A stretch of DNA of 64,000 bases from Leisingera sp. ANG-M7 (GTDB lineage: Bacteria > Pseudomonadota > Alphaproteobacteria > Rhodobacterales > Rhodobacteraceae). The position numbers and the translations under genes are program-made. Positions 43,478 through 51,902 of the stretch are shown piece by piece. The notes beneath the pieces were generated by a model, which made no database searches, had not been told where the DNA came from, and saw only the letters and a list, made by a program, of their open reading frames with translations. Location of the stretch: positions 1 to 64,000 of the forward strand of contig NZ_JWLI01000011.1 in NCBI RefSeq assembly GCF_000813965.1, in the 5' to 3' direction. How positions within the stretch are numbered: position 1 is the stretch's first letter; each line of letters begins with the position of its first letter.

Positions 43478-44458
43478 CTATAGAGGGAGCATTCCTGCCG
43501 CTGCAGCCGAAGCCTTGTCCATCAGCACCAGGTCGCCGGCCGTCAGCCCATCGGCACCGGACACACGCAGGGCCGGCTCGCCATCCACCAGGACCAGCTG
43601 TTCCCCCTCGACATCGGGGTTTTGCTGCACTTCCACGGATGGTTCGGCACCGCCGTCAAAATCCCAGACCAGCACCAGCTGATCCTCGGCAGCATCGTAG
43701 TCCATCAGCTGGACAGCTTCCGCCGTGCCGGTCCAGCTGCCTGCGGTGAACTTATCCGCGCCTGCACCTCCGGTCAGGACATCCGCGGCCCCGGCAATCA
43801 GCGTATCGTCACCGTCGCCGCCGTTTACAAAATCCTGTTCAATGCCATCCCCGGCACCGGACACCACATCATCGCCCGTGCCGCCGAACAGCGCATCCTG
43901 ACCAGCACCGCCAGTCAGGCTGTCATCGCCGTCATTGCCGTGCAGTGAATCCGCACCGCTTCCGCCCTCCAGCCAGTCGCCGTCCTGACCACCGTGAAGC
44001 ACATCATCTCCGCCGCCGCCAACTAAGCTGTCTGTTCCGAAATGGCCGTAGAGGCTGTCAGCCCCGTCGCCGCCTTCCAGAACATCGGCGCCATCCTCAC
44101 CGTGCAGAAGGTCGTCTCCACCGCCGCCAAACAGGCTGTCATTGCCGCCATCGCCATGCAGGACATCGCGGCCGTCTCCGCCGTCCAGCCAGTCATCGCC
44201 GCCGTAGCCGCCGATCTGGTCGTCGCCGCCGCCGCCGCTGATGCTGTCTGATGCGCTGCTGCCTGCCAGCACATCACCGTCCTCAGTGCCTGTTACAGTT
44301 TCACCGTCAGCCGGTTCCTCACTGCCAGGCTCGATATACCCGCCGTCCAGGCCATCCTCCTCGGCGGCTGCAGTGTCTTCGTCATCTGCGCCGTCGACAT
44401 TGGCCAGAACCGCGCCGCCCATTGCTACCAGTCCCAACATGCTTGCCAGCCACAACAT
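43478..44458 (-). CDS. Membrane-anchored RTX-repeat calcium-binding protein (RTX1)
   Basis: A 326-residue acidic protein. Residues about 2-19 are a hydrophobic N-terminal segment (MLWLASMLGLVAMGGAVLA), then an acidic linker (about 20-55). More than a dozen GGxGxDxL-type calcium-binding nonapeptides cover about 58-235 (GGGGDDQIGGYGGDDWLDGG and similar), and a C-terminal beta domain has DYDAAEDQLVLVWDF. Such repeats fold into a parallel beta-roll on calcium binding outside the cell. No type I secretion genes lie nearby, and the N-terminal segment could be a signal anchor. It is the partner of RTX2 at 45195. Confidence 0.88.
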   Translation of the reverse strand: MLWLASMLGLVAMGGAVLANVDGADDEDTAAAEEDGLDGGYIEPGSEEPADGETVTGTEDGDVLAGSSASDSISGGGGDDQIGGYGGDDWLDGGDGRDVLHGDGGNDSLFGGGGDDLLHGEDGADVLEGGDGADSLYGHFGTDSLVGGGGDDVLHGGQDGDWLEGGSGADSLHGNDGDDSLTGGAGQDALFGGTGDDVVSGAGDGIEQDFVNGGDGDDTLIAGAADVLTGGAGADKFTAGSWTGTAEAVQLMDYDAAEDQLVLVWDFDGGAEPSVEVQQNPDVEGEQLVLVDGEPALRVSGADGLTAGDLVLMDKASAAAAGMLPL

Positions 44459-44554
44459 TGGCGCTCAACTCCTGGAGGATTTACTCATACGCGAGCACAC
44501 TCACACAGGGCGCCGCAAATTGCAAAACAAAACAGGAACGCCGGTTAATTCGGG

Positions 44555-45076
44555 TCAGTGGCCTGCGATGCCCGCCCACAGTTCCGGCTGCTGGCGGTAG
44601 GGAATATACAAGGGATGCTTGGGATGGCCTGCCTTGCTGAGGCCAAGATGATGCAGCGGCTTCCCTGTTGAGCGGAGCGCCTCTTCGACCAGCGCGCCCT
44701 GTCCGCGGTGTGCGCCATGTGTGCCCCAGGCGCAGATGACTGTATCGGCCCAATCCATGCCTTCAAGAACGGCCGCCATGTTATCCGGCCCTTCCGGCGC
44801 ATCCAGCCTGCGCATCTCCCGCGGGTCAGTGACGCGGCAGGCAAAGATGTTGGTGGCGCGGAATCCGCCGAATCCCAGTGCCCGGGCACGGCGCTCGCAG
44901 CGTTCAATGGTTGGGTCGTTCTGCACCTCGGTTGCAGTCGAAGGGTTCAGCATCACGAACATCACCCGCAGGCCAGCAGGTTCCCAGATCCGGGTCAGGC
45001 TGTAGCGGTACCTTTCGCAATCGGAATACACGGCGGTCGAGGGCGCATCGCCCTTGGTATGGCTGCGGGTGATCAT
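44555..45076 (-). CDS. DUF1643 protein
   Basis: A 173-residue cytoplasmic protein of the DUF1643 family. The start motif is YRYSLTRIWEPAGLRVMFVMLNPSTA, followed by DPTIERCERRARALGFGGFRATNIFACRVTDP, both characteristic. The function is unknown; the family is scattered and sometimes found near mobile DNA. The ATG at 45076 is upstream of all conserved parts, though the frame extends to 45499. It lies between two RTX genes, in the same orientation as RTX1 and divergent from RTX2. Confidence 0.85.
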   Translation of the reverse strand: MITRSHTKGDAPSTAVYSDCERYRYSLTRIWEPAGLRVMFVMLNPSTATEVQNDPTIERCERRARALGFGGFRATNIFACRVTDPREMRRLDAPEGPDNMAAVLEGMDWADTVICAWGTHGAHRGQGALVEEALRSTGKPLHHLGLSKAGHPKHPLYIPYRQQPELWAGIAGH

Positions 45077-45194
45077 GGCAGCGGTTTTAGAACGTCGAAG
45101 GTTGCATTCCAAGCCGTTAACCCTCACCCTGCAGCTGAGCCGCGGGCATATTTTGACCGCGATGGTTTTGATCAATTTTAATAACCTGAGCGAT

Positions 45195-46502
45195 ATGGAA
45201 CTTTTTTTCTTTCTGGCACTGGCTGGCTCCGCAATCGCGGTTGGTTTCGATAATGCGGACGGTTCCGGAGAAGAATCCTCTGAGCGGTCTGAACCGGAAC
45301 CTCCAATAGACCCCGAAACGCCGGTTGAGCCTGATCCGCTGCCCCAAAACATCAGCTTGTCCGGCACCGCTGGGACAAACGACATCCTGGACGGTGCCGA
45401 TGGAAACGATACGCTGACAGGCAACGCCGGCGACCTGGATCTGCTGGCAGGCGGCGGCGGCGATGATGAGCTGCATCTGGGTGCCGGCAATACGGCCACC
45501 GGCGGCCAAGGCGCGGACCGTTTCGTTCTGGACGATGCGGGCAGCCGTGAAACGGTGATCGAGGATTTTGAACTGGGTACCGACCAGCTGGCACTGACGC
45601 CGTATTCCTCCGGTTACGTTGAACTGATAGAGACCGAGGACGGCAGCGGCCTGCGCTTTATCGACACTCTCAACAACCAAACGATCCTGACCCTGCCCGG
45701 CGTTTCGCTTGCAGAGGGAGAGGTCTTGGAAGTGGATTTTCTGAACGGAAATGGAGACATTGAACGGACAGAACGTTTTGAAAACCCTGGCTTCAGCGCC
45801 CCCTTTGCCCTGGATGCGATCCGCGGCACTTCGGGCAGTGACACACTGGACGGCACCGCAGGCGATGATGTGATCTTTGGCGAAGGCGGAGTCGACACCC
45901 TTACTGGAGGTGAAGGTGACGACACGCTCTACAGCGGCAGTGGCTCGGTCCACTATGAAGGGTCGTACAATCACTACCCCGGTGACCTGACCCGTGTGGG
46001 TGACGACGGTGATGTGCTCGACGGTGGATCTGGAGATGACCGCCTGTGGATCGGTCCCGGGACAACGGCCACCGGCGGCGCAGGTGCGGACACCTTCCAA
46101 GCCTTTGCAAATGTGTACGAGGCTGGAACTCCGGCGGCGGAAATCACCGATTTCGACCCGTCAGAGGATCAGCTGCGGATCGACATCCCGGTCGTTGCCG
46201 GCTTCGGGTCCATTCCCAGCTACAGCTTCGAAGATGCAATTGCTGGGCTGAGCGTCAGCTACGACGCAGATCAGGACAGCACTCTGATCGCCATGGACGG
46301 TATTGCCATCGCAACTTTGCCCGGGGATCAGTCAGGGGTCAGTATCGCCTTCCACGACGACTACTCCACCAGCGAGGACCGTTGGCGCGATGCGGCTGGC
46401 AATCAGATCAGTGCCGAAGAGGGCGCGCAGGCCAGTATCCTCCTGACCGCACAAGAGTATTACTCTGTATTCGGAGACAACGGCTCAGCCAGCCCAGCCT
46501 AG
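45195..46502 (+). CDS. Membrane-anchored RTX-repeat calcium-binding protein (RTX2)
   Basis: A protein of about 435 residues with a hydrophobic start (MELFFFLALAGSAIAVGF), a Pro/Glu linker (PEPPIDPETPVEPDPLP) and two clusters of RTX nonapeptides (about 55-100 and 215-310). Each cluster is followed by a domain with a D-F-x4-DQL motif (IEDFELGTDQLAL and ITDFDPSEDQLRID), as in RTX1. The start is uncertain: ATG 45195 matches the RTX1 layout, while an ATG at 45162 adds 11 residues. The ribosome site is weak. Like RTX1 it is probably exported and calcium-dependent. It converges on truB, about 105 bp away. Confidence 0.82.
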   Translation: MELFFFLALAGSAIAVGFDNADGSGEESSERSEPEPPIDPETPVEPDPLPQNISLSGTAGTNDILDGADGNDTLTGNAGDLDLLAGGGGDDELHLGAGNTATGGQGADRFVLDDAGSRETVIEDFELGTDQLALTPYSSGYVELIETEDGSGLRFIDTLNNQTILTLPGVSLAEGEVLEVDFLNGNGDIERTERFENPGFSAPFALDAIRGTSGSDTLDGTAGDDVIFGEGGVDTLTGGEGDDTLYSGSGSVHYEGSYNHYPGDLTRVGDDGDVLDGGSGDDRLWIGPGTTATGGAGADTFQAFANVYEAGTPAAEITDFDPSEDQLRIDIPVVAGFGSIPSYSFEDAIAGLSVSYDADQDSTLIAMDGIAIATLPGDQSGVSIAFHDDYSTSEDRWRDAAGNQISAEEGAQASILLTAQEYYSVFGDNGSASPA

Positions 46503-46608
46503 GCAAGACCGCAGAATACCACCAAGGATATAAGGTCAGCATTTCTGTCCAAATGTTTCGCGCGCGAAACATCCGGTCAACGCTGCTGACCCAAAAAGTT
46601 ACGTTCTG

Positions 46609-47535
46609 TTAACCGGCGCTGCTGTCCTGATTGAAGACCCGGCTGGGATGCAGAGTGCCGGATTTGTAGACGCCGACCGCAACCGCATGGCCGTCGAGCG
46701 ACGCCCAGGCCTCATCGCCGTATTCAACCTCATCATTGGGCATCACCATGCCCGGGTTGCCGTTACGCAGCCGCACCGCCCCTTCGGGGGTGCATTTGAC
46801 TTCCGGCAGATCAGCCAGCCCTTCCTCCAGCGGACGAAGGTACTGGTCCAGTTCCGTGGTCCGGGCCAGGCGGTCGATTTCCTCCAGCGAAATCCCGTCC
46901 TCAGCCGCATCAAACGGGCCGGACCAGATCCGGCGCAGTTCCTTGACATGGCCATGACAGCCCAGCGCCGCGCCCAGATCACGGGCGATAGAGCGGACAT
47001 AACCACCCTTGCCGCAGGTCATTTCCAGCACCACGTGATCAGCATCGGGGCGATCCAGCATGATCAGTTCCTCGACCCAGAGCGGGCGGGCCTCAATCTG
47101 CACATCCTCACCATCACGGGCGAGCTTGTAGGCGCGCTGGCCATCGATCTTCACCGCAGAGAACTTGGGCGGCACCTGCATGATCTCGCCCAGGAAAGGC
47201 AGCAGCGCCTCCTTGATCTGCTCATCGCTGGGACGTTCGGCGTTTTCGGCAATCACCTCACCCTCGGCATCGTCAGTGTTGGTTGCCTGCCCCAGACGCA
47301 CGGTGAAAGTATAGGCCTTCAGCGCGTCGGTGATGTAGGGAACGGTTTTGGTCGCCTCGCCCAGTGCCACCGCCAGAACGCCGGTTGCCTCCGGGTCCAG
47401 GGTGCCCGCATGGCCGGCCTTCTTGGCCTCCAGCGCCCAGCGCACCTTGTTCACAACCGCTGTCGAGGTCAGCCCCGCGGGCTTGTCCACCACCAGCCAG
47501 CCGGAAATATCGCGCCCTTTGCGTTTGCGTGCCAT
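46609..47535 (-). CDS. truB: tRNA pseudouridine synthase B
   Basis: A 308-residue enzyme that makes pseudouridine 55 in the T loop of tRNAs. The catalytic Asp is Asp47 in [12 protein letters not shown]; other motifs are [22 protein letters not shown] and [15 protein letters not shown]. The C-terminal PUA-like part contains [13 protein letters not shown]. It starts about 140 bp from the divergent RluA-type gene. RTX2 converges on its 3' end, separating it from rpsO, its usual neighbour. Confidence 0.97.
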   Translation of the reverse strand: MARKRKGRDISGWLVVDKPAGLTSTAVVNKVRWALEAKKAGHAGTLDPEATGVLAVALGEATKTVPYITDALKAYTFTVRLGQATNTDDAEGEVIAENAERPSDEQIKEALLPFLGEIMQVPPKFSAVKIDGQRAYKLARDGEDVQIEARPLWVEELIMLDRPDADHVVLEMTCGKGGYVRSIARDLGAALGCHGHVKELRRIWSGPFDAAEDGISLEEIDRLARTTELDQYLRPLEEGLADLPEVKCTPEGAVRLRNGNPGMVMPNDEVEYGDEAWASLDGHAVAVGVYKSGTLHPSRVFNQDSSAG

Positions 47536-47672
47536 GCATCGTCCCCATGTGTACGTGAGGCGCGCCGGTTACCGGATCGCCGGGACAGTGTCAATTTAGC
47601 AAAGGCACGGCAGGCAGGAAAGCGGCGCGGGACTGCTTGCCCTTGCCAGGATCCCGCAGTAGGCAATCCCCC

Positions 47673-48326
47673 ATGGCCGTATCAAGCGAATACACCCCCC
47701 CGCAGGATCCGCTGGAGATCCTGCACCACGACGCAGAACTGCTGGCTGTGAACAAGCCTGCAGGTTTGTTGTCAGTCCCGGGCCGCGGCGAGCATCTGGC
47801 CGATTGCCTGATCAGCCGCATCCAGGCGGTGTTTCCAGAGGCGCTTCTGGTGCACCGGCTGGACCGGGATACCTCCGGTGTGATGGTGTTTGGCCTGACC
47901 CCGCATGCGCAGCGGCACCTGTCGATGCAGTTTGAAAAGCGCACCGCGAAAAAAGCATATGTGGCGCGGGTAGCTGGCCGGCTGGAACCGCGCAGCGGCA
48001 CCGTGGACCTGCCGCTGATCGTCGACTGGCCGAACCGGCCCAAACAAATGGTCTGCCACGAGACCGGCAAGCCTGCTGTCACCGACTGGCGGGTGATGAA
48101 GTATGAGGACGATGCCACTCGGGTGCGGCTGACCCCCAAGACCGGGCGTTCGCATCAGTTGCGGGTGCATATGCTGTCGCTGGGCCACCCGATACTGGGC
48201 GATCCGCTCTATGCCACTGGTGCCGCGCTGGAGCATCCGCGCCTGATGCTGCACTCAGAGGAGCTGCGGATCAAGCACCCTGACAGCGGCGAGTCGCTGA
48301 AGTTCCGGGTAAAACCCCAGTTTTAG
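47673..48326 (+). CDS. RluA-family RNA pseudouridine synthase
   Basis: A 217-residue single-domain pseudouridine synthase. The catalytic Asp64 is in HRLDRDTSGVMVFG; other motifs are LAVNKPAGLLSVPG and GRSHQLRVHMLSLGHPILGDPLY. The absence of an S4 domain suggests an RluA or TruC-like enzyme for a short stem-loop target, but which RNA is modified cannot be told. The ATG at 47673 has only a weak upstream site. It diverges from truB, another pseudouridine synthase, and converges on the XRE-cupin gene with a 6-bp gap. Confidence 0.9.
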   Translation: MAVSSEYTPPQDPLEILHHDAELLAVNKPAGLLSVPGRGEHLADCLISRIQAVFPEALLVHRLDRDTSGVMVFGLTPHAQRHLSMQFEKRTAKKAYVARVAGRLEPRSGTVDLPLIVDWPNRPKQMVCHETGKPAVTDWRVMKYEDDATRVRLTPKTGRSHQLRVHMLSLGHPILGDPLYATGAALEHPRLMLHSEELRIKHPDSGESLKFRVKPQF

Positions 48327-48332
48327 AGCCTA

Positions 48333-48899
48333 TCATGGCGCCTCCATCACCATCAGGAACATCGTATCCGCGTGCTGCGCCTCGTAGGTATGCGGATGAT
48401 CTCCTGGGTATGTGAAATAGTCCCCCGGCTGCAAAAGCTCCTCCTGCCCCTCAGGCCCGGCCCGCATCTGACCGGAACAGACCAGCATATGCTCCACCGT
48501 TCCGCGCGGATGCGGCTGGGCGCGGCGGATCTCTCCGGGCTGCATGACCACCCGGTAGACATCCCGTCGCACGCTCGGCGGGCTGCGAGACAGCAGCACG
48601 GCGGCGAAGTCCGACTGCTCCGATGCCAGCACCTCGCCCTCATCCGCACGGATCAGCCGGGTGGCAGGCGCCTCGGTTTCAAACAGCAGGCTCAACGGAA
48701 CATCCAATGCGGCGGCCAAGGCCCAAAGCGTCTCTACGCTGGGATTTCCGTTGCCTGCCTCCAGCTGGGACAGCGTCGATTTGGCGATGCCGGCGTCGGC
48801 AGCCAGGGCAGAAAGCGACTTTCCCGCGCGGCTGCGCTCGCGCTGGATGGCCGCGGCTATCATCTTGTGGGGTGCTGACGTGTTCACTATTTCGTCCAC
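48333..48899 (-). CDS. XRE-cupin transcriptional regulator of azlCD
   Basis: A 188-residue regulator with an N-terminal XRE helix-turn-helix (about 13-70, SLSALAADAGIAKSTLSQLEAGNGNPSVETLWALA) and a C-terminal cupin (about 110-185, with HPRGTVEHMLVCSG and GDYFTYPGDHPHTYEA). Such proteins sense a small metabolite through the cupin. It diverges from azlCD. A perfect 19-bp palindrome lies 14 bp upstream of its own start and inside the azlC promoter, so it probably represses azlCD and itself. Confidence 0.9.
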   Translation of the reverse strand: MDEIVNTSAPHKMIAAAIQRERSRAGKSLSALAADAGIAKSTLSQLEAGNGNPSVETLWALAAALDVPLSLLFETEAPATRLIRADEGEVLASEQSDFAAVLLSRSPPSVRRDVYRVVMQPGEIRRAQPHPRGTVEHMLVCSGQMRAGPEGQEELLQPGDYFTYPGDHPHTYEAQHADTMFLMVMEAP

Positions 48900-48908
48900 T
48901 TGTTCGAC

Positions 48909-48938
48909 TTGACGAACGAACCGTTCGTTCGGTATAGA
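48909..48938 (+). promoter_or_regulatory. azlC promoter with a perfect palindrome in the spacer
   Basis: TTGACG (48909-48914), 18 bp, TATAGA (48933-48938) is a strong sigma-70-like promoter. CGAACGAACCGTTCGTTCG (48913-48931), a perfect 19-bp palindrome, starts within the -35 box and fills the spacer. A repressor there blocks polymerase directly. The XRE-cupin protein is the likely binder. Confidence 0.7.
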
Positions 48939-48992
48939 AGCCTCGCGAACGGTTTAAATGAACGCTTCGCCTGTTTCCAGAGGAGCTTGTCA

Positions 48993-49706
48993 ATGGCCAT
49001 TCAAGACTTGAATGTTCTACCCGCCGCCCGCAGCCAGCTGCTGGCGGGATTGCGGGACATCGTGCCGCTGGCGGTAGGTGTAGCCGTCTACGGGGTGGCC
49101 TTCGGGCTGTTGGCTGCCCAGGCACAGATGAGCGGCCTGCAGACAGGGGTGATGGGGACCATCGTCTTTGCCGGCTCCTCACAGATCATAGCGGTCGAAC
49201 GTCTGGTGGCAGGTGCCGGAGCCGGTACTGCGCTGCTGGCGGGCCTCGCGCTGAACCTGCGGCTGTTGCTGATCACTGCGTCCTTGCGGGACGAGCTGGC
49301 GGGGCGCCCCTGGTGGCAGATCCTCTTGGGGGTGCATCTGGCCACAGATGAGAACTGGGCGCTGATGCACGCGACGCGCGGCCGCGGCCGCCCCGCGGGC
49401 TACTGGTATCTGGTAGGCGGTGGTTTGGGCCTGGTAACGGTCTGGGTGCTGGCCACGTTGGCGGGGGCAGGTTTCGCCTCGGCAGTGCCCGAGCCGCGCG
49501 CCTTGGGCATGGACTTTGCGTTCACCGCCGCCTTCATTGCCATCCTGCGTTCATTGTGGAGCGGCATGGCGATGCTGCTGCCCTGGGCCGGATCTGTTGC
49601 TGTTGTGCTGATGGCCGGGGTGCTAACGCCGCTGGATCCCACATGGACGCTGATCCTGGGCGGGCTGGGCGGAGCCACGATTGCCGGAGTGCTGGGAAAT
49701 GACTGA
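48993..49706 (+). CDS. azlC: AzlC-family branched-chain amino acid exporter subunit
   Basis: A 237-residue inner-membrane protein with about seven helices. The family motif is the N-terminal LRDIVPLAVGVAVYGVAFGLLAAQAQMSG and GTIVFAGSSQIIAVERL, with ASLRDEL in the loop. AzlC with AzlD exports branched-chain amino acids or analogues. The ATG follows AGAGGAGC at about 8 bp. Transcription starts at the palindrome-bearing promoter upstream. It overlaps azlD by 8 bp. Confidence 0.92.
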   Translation: MAIQDLNVLPAARSQLLAGLRDIVPLAVGVAVYGVAFGLLAAQAQMSGLQTGVMGTIVFAGSSQIIAVERLVAGAGAGTALLAGLALNLRLLLITASLRDELAGRPWWQILLGVHLATDENWALMHATRGRGRPAGYWYLVGGGLGLVTVWVLATLAGAGFASAVPEPRALGMDFAFTAAFIAILRSLWSGMAMLLPWAGSVAVVLMAGVLTPLDPTWTLILGGLGGATIAGVLGND

Positions 49707-49992
49707 GACTTGGACCCTGATCCTAGGCCTCTCTGCCGCCACCTTCACAGTGCGGCTGTCAGGCTACCTGCTGGGCCGAAGGCTGCCGGATCACGGTCCC
49801 TGGGCCCGAGGGCTGCAGGCGTTGCCGGGCTGCCTGATCCTGTCACTGGTCACCTATCTGCTGATGCAGGGCGGGCCGCAGGAATGGACCGCAGGCGCGG
49901 CCGCTTTGGCAGTGGCACTGATCACCCGCAGCCTGCCGCTGACGATGGGCGCTGGTATCGCCGCGATCTGCTTGCTTAGAGCCTATTTCTGA
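49699..49992 (+). CDS. azlD: AzlD-family small membrane subunit
   Basis: A 97-residue protein with three or four helices. Family features are the start TWTLILGLSAATFTVRLSGYLLGRRLP and the LPGCLILSLVTYLLM helix. It partners AzlC in the exporter. The overlap with azlC shows co-translation. It is followed by an extragenic repeat and the terminator of the converging ALDH gene. Confidence 0.92.
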   Translation: MTETWTLILGLSAATFTVRLSGYLLGRRLPDHGPWARGLQALPGCLILSLVTYLLMQGGPQEWTAGAAALAVALITRSLPLTMGAGIAAICLLRAYF

Positions 49993-50041
49993 CCAGAACT
50001 CTCAGCACCCATTGAGGGTCAAGCACCGCTCAGCAGTCCCC

Positions 50042-50146
50042 TGCCCGCGCGCAGCACGGGCCGCGCCCAAGCCAGAATGCGGTCCGGCGCAGCCGGGCGG
50101 CCTGAAGGCGCGGGAGCACCGCCCCGTCGCGCACGATGGCGCAAAA
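50042..50146. repeat. Extragenic two-hairpin repeat, copy B
   Basis: Shares blocks with copy A at 42886 in the same order. The first hairpin is CCCGCGC-GCA-GCACGGG (50044-50060, one mismatch). The second is CCGGC-GCA-GCCGG (50084-50096). GGCGCGGGAGCAC and GCGCAAA follow. It lies between azlD and the ALDH terminator, again outside genes. Confidence 0.65.
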
Positions 50147-50170
50147 AGAAAGCCGCCCCGGAAGGCGGCT
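50143..50170 (-). terminator. Terminator of the ALDH gene
   Basis: On the minus strand AGCCGCC, a 6-base loop and GGCGGCT, followed by TTCTTTTT. It lies 25 bp after the stop of the ALDH gene. Confidence 0.8.
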
Positions 50171-50195
50171 CTCCATTGCCTCGAACGTAAAAGGC

Positions 50196-51635
50196 TTACT
50201 CGGCAGCCCAGCCGCCGACGGCTTTCACTTCCAGGAAGTCCTCAATGCCCCATTTGCCGCCTTCTCGGCCCTTGCCGGACTGTTTCATGCCGCCGAAGGG
50301 CGAGCCGGCCGAGCGGGACTTGCCGTTCATCTCCACCATACCGGAACGCAACGCGCGGGCCATGCGGTTGGCACGGGCGCCGTCCTGGGTCTGCACATAG
50401 TTGGTCAGGCCATAGGGCGTGTCATTGGCGATCTCGATCGCCTCTTCCTCTGTCTCGAAGGGAATGATCGACAGCACCGGGCCAAAGATTTCCTCGCGCG
50501 CGATGGTCATCTGGTTGTTCACATCGGCAAAGACGGTTGGTTTAACGTAAAAGCCCTTGTTCAGGCCATCCGGGCGGCCGGTGCCGCCGGCCACCAGCTT
50601 GGCACCTTCGTCGATACCCTTCTGGATCAGGTCCTGAATCTTGTTCCACTGCAGTTCATTGACCACCGGGCCGATGTGGCGTCCCTGCTGATCTGCCGGG
50701 CCGACCTCGACCTTGGCGGCCACTTCCGCCGCTTCGGCAACCACGCGGTCATAGATGCTGTTCTGAACCAGCATCCGGCTGGGCGCGTTGCAGCTCTGGC
50801 CGGTGTTCTGCATCATGTGCAGCACGCCGCGCTTCACGGCCTTTTCATCGGCATCTTCAAAGATCACGTTGGCGCCTTTGCCGCCCAGCTCCAGGTCCAC
50901 CTTCTTCAGCGTCGGTGCCGCGGCCTGGGTAATGGCGACGCCTGCGCGAGTGGAGCCGGTGAAGGAGATCATGTCCACGTCCGGATGAGTGGTCAGCTGT
51001 GAGCCGACGCCCGGGCCGTCGCCGTTCACCAGGTTGAAGACGCCCGCCGGGAAGCCGGCCTCGTGCATCAGCTCGGCAAAAATCATTGCGTTGAGCGGGC
51101 TTTGCTCTGACGGCTTCAGCACCATGGTGCAGCCGGCCACAGCCGCGGCGCCGACCTTGAGCGTCACCTGGTTCATCGGCCAGTTCCAGGGCGTGATCAG
51201 GGCGCAGACACCGACTGCCTCGTGAATAATGCGGTCGTTGGGGCTGCGCTCATTCAGCGGTGCGTCAAAGGGAAACTCCTTGGCCGCGGTGATGAAGTTG
51301 CGCAGATGCCAGCTGCCCGCGCCCACTTGCGAGGTGCGCGACATATCGATCGGCGCGCCCATTTCCAGAGACATCGCCTGAGCGAGATCTTCTGCACGGG
51401 CCTCGTAGACGTCGATCAGCTTCTCGACCAGCGCGATGCGCTCTTCCACCGGGGTACCCATCCAGCCCGGCAACGCCGCCTTGGCCGCGGCAACGGCGGC
51501 GTTGGTGTCGGCCTCAGACCCCAGCGAAATCACTGCGCAGGGCTCTTCGGTCGAGGGATTGATTACCTCGAAGTCGTTGGCGGCAGAGGGGGCGACCCAT
51601 TGGCCGTTGATGTAAAAGTCGCGTTTCTCGATCAT
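50196..51635 (-). CDS. NAD(P)-dependent aldehyde dehydrogenase
   Basis: A 479-residue ALDH. Catalytic Cys282 is in NTGQSCNAPSR, with the glutamate in LELGGKGANVIFEDAD, and the cofactor motifs ITPWNWPMNQVTLK and FTGSTRAGVAI. The C-terminus GGMKQSGKGREGGKWGIEDFLEVKAV is typical of broad-substrate ALDHs. No glycine-betaine genes are adjacent, so BetB is not supported; a generic aldehyde role fits. A strong terminator follows. Confidence 0.92.
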   Translation of the reverse strand: MIEKRDFYINGQWVAPSAANDFEVINPSTEEPCAVISLGSEADTNAAVAAAKAALPGWMGTPVEERIALVEKLIDVYEARAEDLAQAMSLEMGAPIDMSRTSQVGAGSWHLRNFITAAKEFPFDAPLNERSPNDRIIHEAVGVCALITPWNWPMNQVTLKVGAAAVAGCTMVLKPSEQSPLNAMIFAELMHEAGFPAGVFNLVNGDGPGVGSQLTTHPDVDMISFTGSTRAGVAITQAAAPTLKKVDLELGGKGANVIFEDADEKAVKRGVLHMMQNTGQSCNAPSRMLVQNSIYDRVVAEAAEVAAKVEVGPADQQGRHIGPVVNELQWNKIQDLIQKGIDEGAKLVAGGTGRPDGLNKGFYVKPTVFADVNNQMTIAREEIFGPVLSIIPFETEEEAIEIANDTPYGLTNYVQTQDGARANRMARALRSGMVEMNGKSRSAGSPFGGMKQSGKGREGGKWGIEDFLEVKAVGGWAAE

Positions 51636-51733
51636 CTGGGAACTCCCAATTCAGAGGTGTTTCTGGTCCCGGCATGCCGGTTTGGCCGCCACTCTGTCAC
51701 TGCACTTTGGAGGGGGCAAGGGGATTTGCGCAT

Positions 51734-51747
51734 AATTTGATCAAATT
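51734..51747. promoter_or_regulatory. AT-rich palindrome between the ALDH and peroxiredoxin genes
   Basis: AATTTGATCAAATT is a perfect 14-bp palindrome in the divergent spacer (51636-51902). It could be an operator for either gene, but no regulator is encoded beside it. No clear promoter pair was found. Confidence 0.35.
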
Positions 51748-51902
51748 TTTACATGCGCTGCCAATGCCCATTTGCGCCAGCGGCCTGCACCGGAAAGAGG
51801 TGATATTTTACGGTTTCCTTGCTCGGCTGCTTTATCATTGCGTTAGAGTACTTGGGTAGCAGACAAGACGACTCAATACTTAACTGACAAGGAGATACCG
51901 CC

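Noticed and set aside
50196-51635. Betaine aldehyde dehydrogenase (betB)
   Set aside because: The ALDH is generic and no choline dehydrogenase, regulator or transporter of the bet system is adjacent.
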